Assembly: GCA_001455915.2 (NCBI GenBank)
Contig: LNDK02000066.1
Span: forward strand, 4,216,001 to 4,280,000
From: Samsoniella hepiali
Taxonomy: Eukaryota > Ascomycota > Sordariomycetes > Hypocreales > Cordycipitaceae
Direction: 5' to 3'
DNA: 64,000 nt
This document shows, one piece after another, positions 1 to 12,300 of this stretch. Position 1 is the first letter of the stretch, and the number at the start of each line of letters is the position of its first letter. The translations under genes and the position numbers were made by a program. The notes under the pieces were generated by a model, which searched no databases, was not told the DNA's origin, and saw nothing but the letters and a program-made list of their open reading frames with translations.

Positions 1-3000
1 TGGCCCTGCCCGGGAGCCCACGAGCATGTGCAGATTCTGAGCGTGGTCATCGTGCGGGTCGATGGTGGGCAATCTTGGGCCAAGCGTCCTGTCCGTTGTA
101 GTCTTGTTTGTTCACTATTTCGTCCCACAGCGGTGCCATCGTGCAAGTGCACAGCCAGCCAGGTTTGACAGCTAGGGCATCGCGGGATACTCAAATTGGT
201 TCGCAGCCTGCGAGATTACCCCGCGTTCGGAACAAGAGCGACGTTGGACAGCGCCTCTTCGCTATTCCCCATCCGTTCGTTGCCGACGCGGGTGCATCGT
301 GTGGCCGTGGGCTGCATAAAGTCGGAAGAGCCCGTGTATCAACTAAACCTCGTCAGAACACAGTTTTGCTAGATGTAGTTTGGACTCACAGGCGCCATCT
401 TCTACTAGCACATCAGCCATCTCATCACCATGGGCATGTTACTGGCAAGAATTGCCCAGGCCACGAAACCTCATTTTGGATGAGCAAGTGCGCATGGCCG
501 GGTAGCCCCTAGGAATTTTCCGTGGCCAAATTCATCGTCCAAGGGGCCGGAAGCCACAACGAGCGGCCCGGTCCTCGTGGGCCAACGTCGAGGACAGTCA
601 GTGGCGTTGGTGCCAACGCCAGGAGCCACGTCTCAATTTTGCGCCCGTTGAGACACACATCTTGAAATACTTCCAGATGCAGCAGGTAACTCGCTAGTCG
701 CCCTTGGCATGTGCTGGGCGAATCAGCGCTGCAGATGCCAAACTTTGGACGAACAGCAAGCCATCACGAGCCGACGGCAGCTCTTCGCTCATGCCACCCA
801 ACGGGCCACGCAAGTCCTCCGATCAGGGCCTAGTACAGGCGGCTTTCACCGGCAAGCATGCCACGGCCTCCATCGGTCCACAACGTAGCCGTGTTGGTGA
901 TTGAGTTGGCGAGATGCAGATGGCGCACCCTCCACACCGTCTTTTCCATCATGTTACTGGTAGCTCCCGTCACGGTGCGGCTCGTGAAATATCACTTGAT
1001 GTCTGCGTCCCGAGCAGATAGCAACTTTAAACACCTGCATGCCGTCATTCGGACTTTCGGCCGTCCTGTGGGGTGGCAGCTGGTCGATTCTCGACCGCCG
1101 AGTGGTTGCCGACATGTCTTTACCCCATGCAGGTCTCGGTTTTCGACAGCCAAAGAACATCGGCATTGGCTTCCAAGCTTTCGGTAGTGCTCGTAATTTA
1201 CCCCAGTCAATAAGCTGAGCCCTACAGGGACGGTGTGGGGGGATTGCCTGAGCCAGTAATTTCGGCGCTTAGGCACGAGAATGATTGGTTAGCTGTTTCA
1301 TGAGCGTGGCTACCAACATCAGCTTTGTTAGTTGCTCGTCTCGAACCCAGTTGCGGGTTTGGCTATGTGCCTCATTCGACACCGAGCCGGTCCTGTAAAG
1401 TATCACGTCGACTTGTCCGTTCTCTTAAACGCTTGTCCAGTAGATTGCATCCTCGACTTTGCAATCACGGACATGAGGTGCAAAGGCTCGTGGTTGGCCC
1501 TTTCAGCGCCTTTTAAATACAAGATAGACTAAAGAGCGCCACCGGAAATTTGAATCTATGAGCCGCGAGACTTGCATCTCCATGGTTGGCCGGGGTCGAG
1601 TCGTGACCGACTTGGTTGAGTGCCAGGATGAATAGGGTCAGAGTACTGACCAGTGGCAGACCATTCTTGCATTGGTTGCTCTGCCGTGGTGAGTCGTGTT
1701 CGGAGTTCCGCCGAGTTTCCCCCCGGTGCGTAGGAATATTGGATGCCTTGGGCTACACTCGTGTTCATTTCCGTGCCAAATGGGGGAGTGTAACCCGACA
1801 AGTCGAAAGGATGGCGTTTTGTCCAATAAGGAGCCGTGCACGGACGGCCCATGCATGCGAGAACAGCAAATCCGCGAGCTAGGCCGGGGAGTCACTTGAC
1901 ATTGCAGAAATGTACCAGGGCTGCTGTGTTGGGTCGTCGTGTACACGAGCGCGCCAAAGCAGCCCTACAATGGAGTCAAGAGGCGAGCAGCTCGGATGTT
2001 GCTGCGCGGCACCGCTGTTGCCGCCGCCCATACTATGCAGACAAGAGGAAAGGGTATCTGCTACCAACAAAATTTTGCTAGCGCGGCAAGGCATGCAATG
2101 CCGGTTGTCACGCCTGGTGGCCGCATCTTGGGTCGCATGAGCACGTCAGCGGGACGATCGTGAGCTTAACGGGTCGGGCGATGAGCTGCCACAGGCGATA
2201 CGAAAAGGCAGACGGCACAGGAGCCTGCGCTAGAGGTCGGGTAGGGGGAGTTGGATGTCTGCCTCCCGAAAAGGGTTCGGCCAATTTGAAATGAAAGTGC
2301 GCGTTGACGAGGCTACTAATTGGGCGGCTCGAGAGCATGACACCCGGATGGGGCAGGGCGACCCCCGTTCATGCGTAGAAATGCAAGCCCAAGTTCGAGA
2401 AAGGATTGAGCTGATGGGTGCGATTGACGCCTTTCGGGGGCCATAAAACCTGGCTGCCATGTGGTGTCGATGCGAGGACAGGCTGCTTGGGGCTGAGTCG
2501 TGCTGTGTACAATATGCTGTAAGTTGCGCCAGGGCGAGCCAAATGAGGATATAGAGTTTGGTATAGTCGGGTCGAGATGAGCCCACTGCGTTTACAAAAT
2601 AGCGATTGACAAGACGTGATGCAACAGAGGCTGCGGAGAGTGGTGGTCGTGAGAGAGCTGGGAGCCCTTGATGGGAGTCACAATGTGCTAAAACTTGGTG
2701 GCTGCAGGGTGCTTCAGTGGGCATTTTAGCATCCGCTGCTCGTTTACTGGCGGTATTGCGGCTTTGGGGGTCTGTGGTTAGCGTGTCCTCCAGTGGGTGT
2801 AGCAGGGTGGTGGTGGTGGTGCTGGTGGTTGGCAACCATCAGCACCTCAGCGTCTCAGGGAAATGGCAAAAGTAGGCCAGCAGTTATTTGTGATAATGAT
2901 GAGGAAAACAGGACAATATGATGGAGGATAAGAAAAACAAGAATAGAAACACAATTTAGGAAAAGCCTCAAATGTCTGCTCGGCAAGCCCTTCGGCAAGC

Positions 3001-5240
3001 CTGCAGGAGCAGCCGCCAGCTGCCAGGTGCTTGCGAGCTGCCGGCCCGTCAAACTTGACAAACGCACATCATGTGTCGTGGCTGAAGCAGAACGCACCAT
3101 CTTCTCAAGTCTGTCTAGATAGGATGCGCTGCAGCAGAGCTCGACGAGCTGTTGTATGGACAGAAAGGCGACAAGGCGGCAAGGCGCTAGGGACATGGGC
3201 TGATGCGAGATGAGTCCGTTGACGAGATGGTGTTAGTCTCTTCGAACCACGGCACCGTACCAGCAATTTCCACGCCAGTAAGCACCGCCTCTGCCCATCA
3301 TGCATGGAGTCAATCTCATCACGTCCCTGCTAACCTCAACCTCGAGCAGTGACTGGTAGATGAACATGCCCTAGCTCGAAGCCTAGCTCATATCAGGCCC
3401 GCGAATGGCCATCGCACATTGCCTCCCATCAACGCCAACTTGCCCACCAACGCCTTTAGCTCCAGCCAGCAGGCAGGAAACTGTCTCGGCCGTCATGCCA
3501 GATAAATACATCTGTCTCATTCATCATTCGAGCCTTCAACGAAAGACAAAAGATATCCTCTAGTGCGGCATCCCTGCCGCCACAGGTTGGTTCGTTAGTC
3601 GACGCCTCCGTCCACCCGAAGGAGCAGGGAGTGTGAGGAGCACCCCCAGTCATCTTCCACTCATAGCTCTTCTCCAGGCGCTTGCGGCCCAGGCAGGTCA
3701 CAGCAACGGCCTCGCTTGTCGCCAATGACGCACTCGGGCTACCTGTTTTGTCACAACGCCCCAGCCTACTGGTTCGATGCAGCCCGGTCGGGGACCCCCA
3801 TGCCCTCCCTATATTCGCTCAGAGACATCGGTGACCATTTCGTCAGGCGATGCTCAAGCCAAGCAGCTCTACATGCGCCCCTCATCTTCTCTACCGTGGG
3901 GGCCAATGTCGCCTGCCCCTTGCCATTGTATGCGCACTCGAATCCACGCTCAGTTTTCTTCACCTACTGGGCCCTTCACCTACTGGGCAAACGTGTCACT
4001 ACTTTGCCAGAATATATCGACTTTCTAACGCTAGCGGGTCGCCGCCAGCGAGGGATTGCCTGGATACCCGCTGCTGCCTCCGGAATACGGGGCTGCCAGA
4101 CGGGCAACTTACACAACGCTTCTCTGCCAGTGCCCACAGAAGCTAGGCAAGCAACGCAATTCGGGCCAAGCCAGCATGACCCGGCCCCGGCCAACCAGGC
4201 GGCGTGGTTACTTCGTTCGCGGGCCCTCGACACGGAGAGGGTGTGTGTAAATCAGACAACGCAGCGCAGGCCCGTCAAATCTTAGATACTCAATCGCTTC
4301 CGCCCTCTCCACTTGGTGCAGCTTCTCCGTCGTGGCGCCTCCCATGCACAATCCTGCGTCCACTGCCAACCACAGCTCGCGCCTGTATCTTCCTGTGGAG
4401 GATGCGTGTGGGCGGATGTGCGTGTGTGCGTGTGTGCGCGAGGGTAGACGACCTGGAGGCTGCCATGAGATGTTGGCCCTGCTCATCTGCTCCACGTCGA
4501 GCCGTCGTCTCTTGCGCTGCAGCCCACACGGGGACTACCGTCTGCTAGTAACGCCAGCTTCACCTCCCCCCTGCCTTTTTCTCGTTTTTTCCTCTACCCG
4601 GCATACCCTGCCTAGTTTGTCGTCGTCTTGCCTTTTCCTCTTCCCACTACTAGCAACCACCCCTCCGCTCCACAGCGCAACGGAGTACAAGCAAGCCGGG
4701 GTGTACAATGTTGGGTGGTGCTCGACTTTGACAAAACTAGGGCAAGCTACCAACGACGGAGACTCCCACCGACCTGATCTGGATTCTTATATCTCTATTC
4801 AGCGCCTCCATGTCTCTTTTCTGCAGAAGACTCATCTGCATCCTTGCCAGAGCGACCCAACCAGCGGCCCAGCCCGCCGACTAATATCGTCACACATCTG
4901 CATCTCGAGTACTCTACAAGCACACGCCCCCACCACCTCACTCGGCTACCCCAGCCCTACGCTTGGCTGCGCTTGACTGGAAGGACGTTGCAAACATTTA
5001 GAAGAGAAGCAATCAACTAACGCTTTCTCCCAACGGCGTCGCCTTCTGACTAGGGTCTGTAAGTGGAAAAATCTTGTCGCAAACAAGACTGGTCGGATCC
5101 GCCACCCGCCGCCATCCCGACTTCCGCTTTCTGTATAAGCTGCAGCAAGGTAGTTGCGTTGGCTCGGTACAACTTGTCATAGTATGGCAAGAAAAGGAAA
5201 GATCCTTCTCACTCACAAGTTCAATTCTCAATTGCCACAT

Positions 5241-5248
5241 ATTTAAAG
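5241..5248 (+). promoter_or_regulatory. TATA-like element
   Basis: TATTTAAA lies about 276 bp upstream of the ATG at 5524, at the end of a pyrimidine-rich tract. It is the best core-promoter candidate for the small cysteine-rich gene and would give a leader of roughly 250 nt. Confidence 0.4.
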
Positions 5249-5358
5249 GGCCTACCTCGTCCTGCTCTGGCAATCCATCCTCAACAACCACCTCTCCTCC
5301 TCTTCTGTTGCACGCAGCACAAGATATCTTTTGCCTCTTTCAGAGACTTTGCACCTTC

Positions 5359-5376
5359 TAGCCAAAAAATTGGCTA
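5359..5376 (+). promoter_or_regulatory. Perfect hairpin in the predicted 5' leader
   Basis: TAGCCAA, four A residues, then TTGGCTA form a perfect 7-bp stem with a 4-nt loop, about 150 nt before the ATG at 5524. It could be an RNA hairpin in the leader or an inverted repeat for a DNA-binding dimer. Function is unknown. Confidence 0.4.
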
Positions 5377-5523
5377 CCATCTTGTTACTTCCAACCGCGT
5401 CTTCATTTACAGCCAATCTCACTTGACCAGTGAAGCTTCACCAAGCCTCGACTCAATCTGCTACCTTGTCTCGGTAGCCTCACACACAACTCCGCTTCAA
5501 TTCGCAATACCAATACCGCAAAC

Positions 5524-5682
5524 ATGTGCGTTTGGATCACTACTCAGCAGTGGACTCTGTGCGGCTGCACCTCCCAGGATACTGAGCAGAAGCCTACGTG
5601 CGGCTGCACTGCTGTGATCAGCAAGGGTACCCAGGTGTGGGAGGGTAACTGCGGCCGTCCTCAGTGCCCTAAACGCTCTTAA
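5524..5682 (+). CDS. Small cysteine-rich protein, 52 aa
   Basis: A single-exon frame of 52 codons from ATG 5524 to TAA 5680-5682. It has seven cysteines (C2, C13, C15, C26, C28, C43, C48), two CGC motifs at residues 13-15 and 26-28, and three tryptophans. There is no signal peptide, so it is probably intracellular, and the paired CxC motifs suggest metal binding. It is preceded by a TATA-like box, a long CT-rich leader and an A-rich context before the ATG, typical of an expressed fungal gene. It resembles in style the many short fungal proteins with CGC or CGH zinc-binding motifs, but I do not recognise a named family. Codon choice is mostly C- or G-ending, like the surrounding genes. Function unknown. 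Confidence 0.65.
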   Translation: MCVWITTQQWTLCGCTSQDTEQKPTCGCTAVISKGTQVWEGNCGRPQCPKRS

Positions 5683-8600
5683 GCAATACACTGTTGAGTC
5701 AATCGCCCTTTGTTTGTATCCCTTTACTTGATGTTTTGGATCTTGGTGAATGAGATGCACTGACATGTGCTGCAGCTGCGAAACCCGGTCCCAGTCCAAA
5801 AAAGACGATACAAGAAGCACATGCATAGACAGCCTCGCGGCGAGCATGCCCCCATTCGGCAACAAACATAATCATCGCCTTTTTACAAGAGCGTTAATGA
5901 GCGATGATATTTGACCTTCAATTCTCTTCCCTCGCTTGGCCCCCTTCTTTCACGGCACTTGATTCTTATTTCTCTACCTTCGTTGTAAGAGAGCACGCGT
6001 GCTTCGCAAGCTCTCTTGCTTATTTTTTGTCACCATGCGGTGGAATTTCCTTTATTCACTCTCTACTTCTCTACTTCTCTACTTCTCTTGTTCTATTTGG
6101 ATGTCAGGGGTTTCTACTAAGCTTGAAGAAGCATTGGACAGAGCGCACAGTCACGAGTTGGCATGTGGCGTTGGCATTGGGCATTTGATGATTCCAACAG
6201 TCAAGCGGGGACAGACTAGCACAATCTTTTGACAACTATGCAATTGTTTTCTCTACTATCTTGATGTTTCTCCTATCATGTTCCCTAGATGTATACGAGC
6301 TGAACAGCCTGTCGTGTCTGCAGTTTGCGTGCTGACAAGTATTGTTTGTCACTTCAGACGTTGTGTGCGGCGGGATGTCTAGCTGAGCATGTAAGACGTG
6401 AGGAGTCATTTTTTCCTCCCGCTCCCCCCTTTACACGAGTTCGATGTCAGCTTGCCGAGCTTGGCCTTCTTTTTTTTGGGGGCCAATTATTGCCAACTGC
6501 CGACAGCAGAAGACACGTCGTGTAACATGTTTGCCCAAGTGTGGTGCGTCGGGCGCTCCGAGCGCGCGAACCAGGCGTCGGGGGGAGGCAGAATAGCATC
6601 GTCATATGCAGGATTGCTTGTACATGAGATGAAGCGGCCCGGCCCCTGCGGCCAGAGCGTGGTACAAGGGAGGAAGACGAAAATTGCCGGTCTTCGCCTG
6701 TCTAACACGACAAACCTTTTCGCTTTTTTCTTGGTCCTGTTGCTTGCTTTGACGCACGTTGCATCGGAGAGGCGCGGTCGGTCGCCTTTGAGGCCCGTTA
6801 TGCGACCGGGTGGGTTCTATCTTTTACAGAGTCATTCTCCCCGTGCGGAACACGCAAGAAAGAAAGAAAAATAGAAAAAGGGGAGAGAGAATAGCGCGGA
6901 CATGTTTTCCTGTTTCTGCTTGAAGAGTAGAGTTGCCTTCTTCTTGCTTGCTTTTAGTTTGCAGCGATGCAGTTTTTGCGGATTCGGACTCGGTGGGCAC
7001 CAGCCTCACAGCGCGTCATACGTCGTCGACTGCTAACAAAGGAACGACCCGATGGATCGACTAACACTAAGTTTTCTGCGTCTCCGCTATCCTATATCCG
7101 TCTAGCAAGGGCTCGTCAAGACATGGCACCAATGTCTACCCAGGCAAGGATGGCCTTTTCTATCCTGTACTTGGCTAACGTTACTTGATAGGTTTATGCA
7201 CACACCAACAGCCCCAGAAGCCACCCGGCGCTCGCCGGGGGAGAGAGAGAGAGAGAGCTCTGCGCCCGCGATCCCTCGGTCACCGAAAGGCACTGAATTT
7301 GAGCCCCATTTCCCGCATGAGCGGCAGTCAAGGCATGCAGACGAAGAAATTAAAAAACGAGGCTCCAAGCGAAAGAGTCCCGCCACACCCTGTATGTACG
7401 TACATACATGGAGAAAAGCTCCATACGCCTTGTGGCTAACGAGCCAGTGGCCTGGTGCTGTTAACCGCCCGGGAGTGGGTGGCCTTTTTTCCCCGTTAGA
7501 CAAGGCAGAGCGCCCAGCGGAACAGTGGCTTTTGCTTATGGGTTAGGCGAACGCCCTCGTCCACGGTATGCTAGTTCCCTCGTTTTTTCTTTGACCATTT
7601 TTTTTCTTCTTATTTTTATTGCACACACACTGCCTGCACCCCCATTGTGTTGCACTCGCCTCTTCGCGCCGCCGCCGTCGCCTTGGGCCATGCATCCGCT
7701 ACTCATCATGTGATGGCCCAAGGATAAACGCCAGTCTTTTTTAATAATCCTCCGCCCCCAAATCATTTTCAAGAGCCAACAGGGTGACAAGCAGAAGAAA
7801 AAGAACAACAAGAAGAAATGAATTGGGCGATTGGGCTCACAAGTGGCCGGCAAAAACGCTGTTTGCTCCTTGTATAAACAACGTTCCTCGAGAAAAAAAA
7901 GGCCCCCACGAGGCCTTCTTGGCAAGACCAAGTTTCGAGGGCTGAGGCTGTCGTATTTTAGTGCGCCTTCTCGGGATCGATCCCTATCAGGAGCAAGGAG
8001 TGACGACGGGAAACCCGGACCAGGGAATTCAGCCTCGTTGGTAGCTTTGTCTTGTCTCTGTCCACTCCTGAGCCATACCCCCCCCCTCCCGGACAGGTGA
8101 CGCGCCGATCCACACGGAATGAGTCCGCGCGGAGAGAACAAGAAGCACTTGTAAAGTTGAACAGGAAGTGTTTGCCCTCGAGCAGGAGGAAATGGATGCC
8201 TAACCCTCGCCCCCCTGCGTTCTCGCAGATATCTCGGACATTGATCCTGGCTGTTTCTCTGGCTGGGCCCTTGCCCCCCCGGACAACGCTCGTCTAATCT
8301 ACCCCCGACCCTTGCATTCCCTCTCTTTGATATAATTTGCAGCCGAGGTTGGCGACAGAGAAGAGGGGGGGTTACATTGCAGTCAAAAAGGTCACCTGGG
8401 GCTTTCCCCTGTCCGAGCGTCTAGATCAGCAAAAAGCCAGATGCCGGTTGAAACCTCTAATTGGCACCGAACCAACGTAAACCCCATCCCCCACTGTCGC
8501 TGCTGCCGAGGAGGAAAGCGTTTCCCCATCTCGATGCGCAGTAACAAAACAAATACGACCGTAACAGTCTCGTCCACTACCAGCGTCGTAAAGCGTTTTG

Positions 8601-9399
8601 CTCAAAAACTAGCTACCATGCCAATTCTACCCAACTCTGGCCCCCATCGTTATTCACATTGTACGCGGACAGACGGGACGATTTTTGGTTCCATGATTCA
8701 TTGTATTTGCGTTTACAAGATCAAGATGGCTCTCGGCGAAACTGCACTATGTATATATCCGCTACTAAAAACCCAAAAATAAACAAAAAATGGCGTTGAA
8801 AGACCATAAAAGAAAAAGGAAAAGCAAGAGATGACTAGGTCCAATCTGGTTCTCTCGTCTGCAACAAAAACAAATCAGGTCCATGCTCTCTTTTTTTGGG
8901 GGGTCTTTATCTTTTTTTTCTTGGGATAAATGCTTTTCATCTTCTCCTCTCATTCATGTCGCCTTTTTTCGTTTCTCCTGCTGTCGATTGACAACAAGGG
9001 AGGGGTGGGGGTTCTTGAAAAATAGATGTACTCTCTCTTTTTGGTTTTGGTGTCCTCCTCTGCGTCGCTATAAAATATCTCCCCCTCTCGTAGTGTACAT
9101 ACAAAACAAAAACTGAAAATTAATAGGGGAAGAAAAAAAAAAAAAAACGACAAACAGTAAAGGAAAGGAAATATCTTGTCCCGTCTTTTTTGCTTTGCAA
9201 CGCCTTCATCTCTCTCTGCCTCATGTTCATCCCCTCCCCAAACACTGCAAATGCTCTTTCTCTAATGCAAAGGGGGTTTCGTTCTATGTAAAAAATGCCA
9301 GTCTCTTCCACCGTTCTTTCCGTTTCCAAACAAACACAGACTCCATTTTTGCGGGTGGGCTTTTTTTGGGTTTATTTTATTATATAGTTGAATGTCAGA
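5683..9399. other. 3.7-kb gene-free stretch, with a GA microsatellite
   Basis: No supportable coding gene between the small cysteine-rich gene and the 3' end of RPB1. It contains homopolymer runs, T-rich blocks around 7.6 and 8.9 kb, an A run near 9130 and a (GA)n tract at 7241-7257. The segment near 9.1-9.4 kb probably includes the RPB1 3' UTR. Confidence 0.5.
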
Positions 9400-12300
9400 T
9401 CACTCGTTATTCGGCGAGCTAGGCGAGTACTGGTTGCCAGTTCCAGAGCCTCCGCCAGTGCCCGAGGGACCAGGCGTGCGAGGAGAGAACTGAGGCGACG
9501 TGGGAGAGTAACTCGGGCTCGTGGGCGACTGCTGCTGGCCGGGGCTGCGTCCGAAGCTTGGGCTCGTCGGCGAGTAAGCATCGGGTGAGGTCGGTGACCA
9601 CGACGGCGACGCAGGCGAGTACGAAGGCGAAGTCGGGCCACCTCCGTGCAGGTTGGGAGATGCAGGGCTGTAGTTGGGACTGGCCGGAGAGTAGCTGGGA
9701 GACGTCGGCGAGTTGAACTGAGCCGGCGACGTAGGTGAGTAGTGTCGCGGCGACGTGGGCGATGTGGGCGAGTAGCTGGGCGACGTCGGGCTGTAGTTGG
9801 GGCTGGCCGGGCTCGTCGGTCGCAGCATGGGTGATGTTGGCGAGAAAGATGGCGACGACGGGCTGAACGATGGAGACGTGGCGTAGCGAGCACCACCGTC
9901 CAACATGGGCGACGTAGGGGAGTAACCCGTGTTGGGTGACGATGGCGAATATCCACCCATACCCGAGCTGAATGGTGACGTCGGCGACGTGCTGAATGGA
10001 CTGGCAGCGCCGCGCGAATACGGGCTCATGGAGCCACTGGCGCCAAAACCACCACCATACTCTGTGTTGAACCCCGTAGGGGTTTCCGAACCAGCACCCT
10101 GGATAGGAGAAAAGTTACCAGCCGCAGGCGAGGCCATGCTGAGGTACCCAGAGTCACCCATCGGCGAGCCGCTGTCGTAAGGTGTGGCAGCACCCGCGCC
10201 TTCGCCGTCTTTGGTGGGCATGCCAGGCATAAGACCCATGCGAGAGTTATCAGAAATAACCGTCTCCAGCATCTTGGGATCGAGGTAGACATCAAAGTTG
10301 CCAGTACCCATCGGCGCAAGCTGACCGAGCATGACGTTTTCAGAGATACCTCGGCAGTCATCCAGTTCACCCGTAGCGGCAGCCTCGAGCAGAATCTCGA
10401 CAGTCTCTTCAAAGGAACAGCGCATGAGCGCACCAGTGTCGGCACGGTTGATACCGTGACGAGTAACAGCGGAAATGATACCTCGGTAGGTCATAATGTC
10501 GCAAAGCAAAGCAATATGACGATGGTTGACGTATGAACCGTCAAAAGCCAAAACGTTGGTCAATTCCTTCACCAGCGCAGACCGTACCGCCTCGACACCA
10601 AAGACCTCAGTAATCTGGTACAAGTCGTTACTGTAGGTTCTAGTGGGATCAACACCAGGGACAGCGAGCACATCTCGGAGGCTTGAACCACTGGTGTCCA
10701 GGTACCACTGCGTGCATCTCGGGTCGTCCTTGAGAGCCAGTTCAGAGCCATCCGTATCTTCAATTAAGCGAGTGCCCTTGGTCAAGAAGGCCCTCTCAAC
10801 ACCAGGGACACCGCGCAGAGTCATGGTATCAAGCAAGTGAGCTTCCAGACGCTTGAGCATGACATCGTCTTCAATCATTGTGTCGCGTTCGTCCTCCTTG
10901 CCATTATCCGCCCGAATGGTGCGGATACGAATGACTTGTTCATCGGCGTTGTTGTCAGAGAAGATGATGGCCAAATCGTTGTCATACTGCTCTTTGATGC
11001 AAGCAGCGACATCATCGATCTTGATCTCCTTGTCCAAAAGTTTCTGGCGGTCCAGAGTTATACGGAGGAGCCAGCGCGACTGCCGGTCAATCGTATCCTG
11101 AGCATCATCGGGAATCATAAAGTACGACTCAACCATGTCCACATCTTCGGGAATGTTTGTGGCCTGCACATCGGGGTCGTAGTAAATTTCAGTAACCGAT
11201 GTGACGGAACGAAGGTTGGTATACTCGACCAAACTGCGGAGCTTCTTTGCCTGCTCCTGCGTACCCAGCTTTGTATCCAGGTAGACAGCCATGCTGGGAG
11301 TCTTGATATTCTTTGCCAAGTTCAGAATTTCCTTGAGACGTGGTACACCGAGAGTAACGTTCTTCGAGGACACACCAGCGAAATGGAAAGTGTTTAGCGT
11401 CATCTGAGTAGCGGGCTCACCAATCGATTGAGCAGCAAGAACGCCAACCATTTCACCAGGGCTGACAAAAGCTCGGTCCCAGCGGTTCTGCAGCTCACCG
11501 ATGATGTGGTCAAAGGCAAGCTTGTTCAAGCGATGCACGTAGACAACCTCTTTGAAAGCAAGGCGAGAACGCAAGAGCGCTTTGAACAGAATGGTGGCAT
11601 TGTAATCGGCTTCCAGCGAAATGGGATCCGTGCCGCGCACAATCTTCATGCTGGCCAGCAAATCCTGCACATTGGTAATGACATCAGATGGGCGAAGGTT
11701 GCTGCGATCAGTTTCGCGGACGTTGAAGACACGCTTGGCGCTCTCAATGATGCGGCCGATATTGAGAGGAAGCTGCATCATCTCTTCGCCCATCTTGTGC
11801 TTGTTGATGTCGCGGACAGCGCGCCTGTCAGCAACCAAGGCATCCCACTCCATGTCCAGCAATTCCATGGACGCCTTGTCGCCAGCCAGCTCATTGCCAT
11901 ACTCGTAGTCCTTGCGGAACCAGTCTGGAGGATTGGCAAGATCCAGGCGATACTGGCTCTCAAAGGCCGCATCAGACATCTTGATGGTGCCAAGTCTCTG
12001 TTTTTCAATGCACATAGCATCGAGACCATCTTCACCGTACAAGAATTGAATGATGTCACCCAGTGAGTTACGCACTGTTCCGTCGTAGCGCGCGCTGAGA
12101 TCCTCAAGTGCCTTGACCAGACGTCGCTGGATGTAACCAGTCTCGGCAGTCTTGACCGCTGTATCAATGAGACCTTCTCTACCAGCCATGGCGTGGAAAA
12201 AGAATTCAGAAGGAGTCAGACCACGAAGGTACGAGTTCTCAACGAAGCCACGAGCTTCAGGTGAGTAATCGTCCTTTGTGAAGTGAGGCAGTGTTCGGTA

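Larger units (their letters stand above)
1..5523. other. Gene-poor region upstream of the small cysteine-rich gene
   Basis: No protein-coding gene could be supported in about 5.2 kb. The open frames here overlap each other on both strands, lack family features and have no coherent splice structure. The last 1.5 kb (about 4.0-5.5 kb) becomes strongly pyrimidine-rich and ends in a TATA-like element and leader for the gene at 5524. There is no obvious AT-biased, RIP-like composition and no transposon ORF. Confidence 0.5.

Noticed and set aside
2230..2835. 201-codon minus-strand frame
   Set aside because: Begins with a Thr-rich repeat from a GGT/GTG tract, has no motif and no supporting promoter or splice structure.
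3235..3300. TTCGAACC sequence resembling a tRNA B box
   Set aside because: No A box at the right distance and no cloverleaf could be drawn. No tRNA or rRNA gene was found anywhere in the window by eye.
3456..3725. 89-codon minus-strand frame
   Set aside because: Only a weak coding look; no family, no nearby core promoter, and overlapped by other frames.
9372..9956. Long arginine-rich frame on the minus strand
   Set aside because: Alternative frame of the RPB1 heptad-repeat region; the repeat keeps several frames open by composition.
11428..12066. Long plus-strand frames inside RPB1 (also 12583-13362 and 13441-14463)
   Set aside because: Antisense shadows of a conserved coding sequence; no family features.
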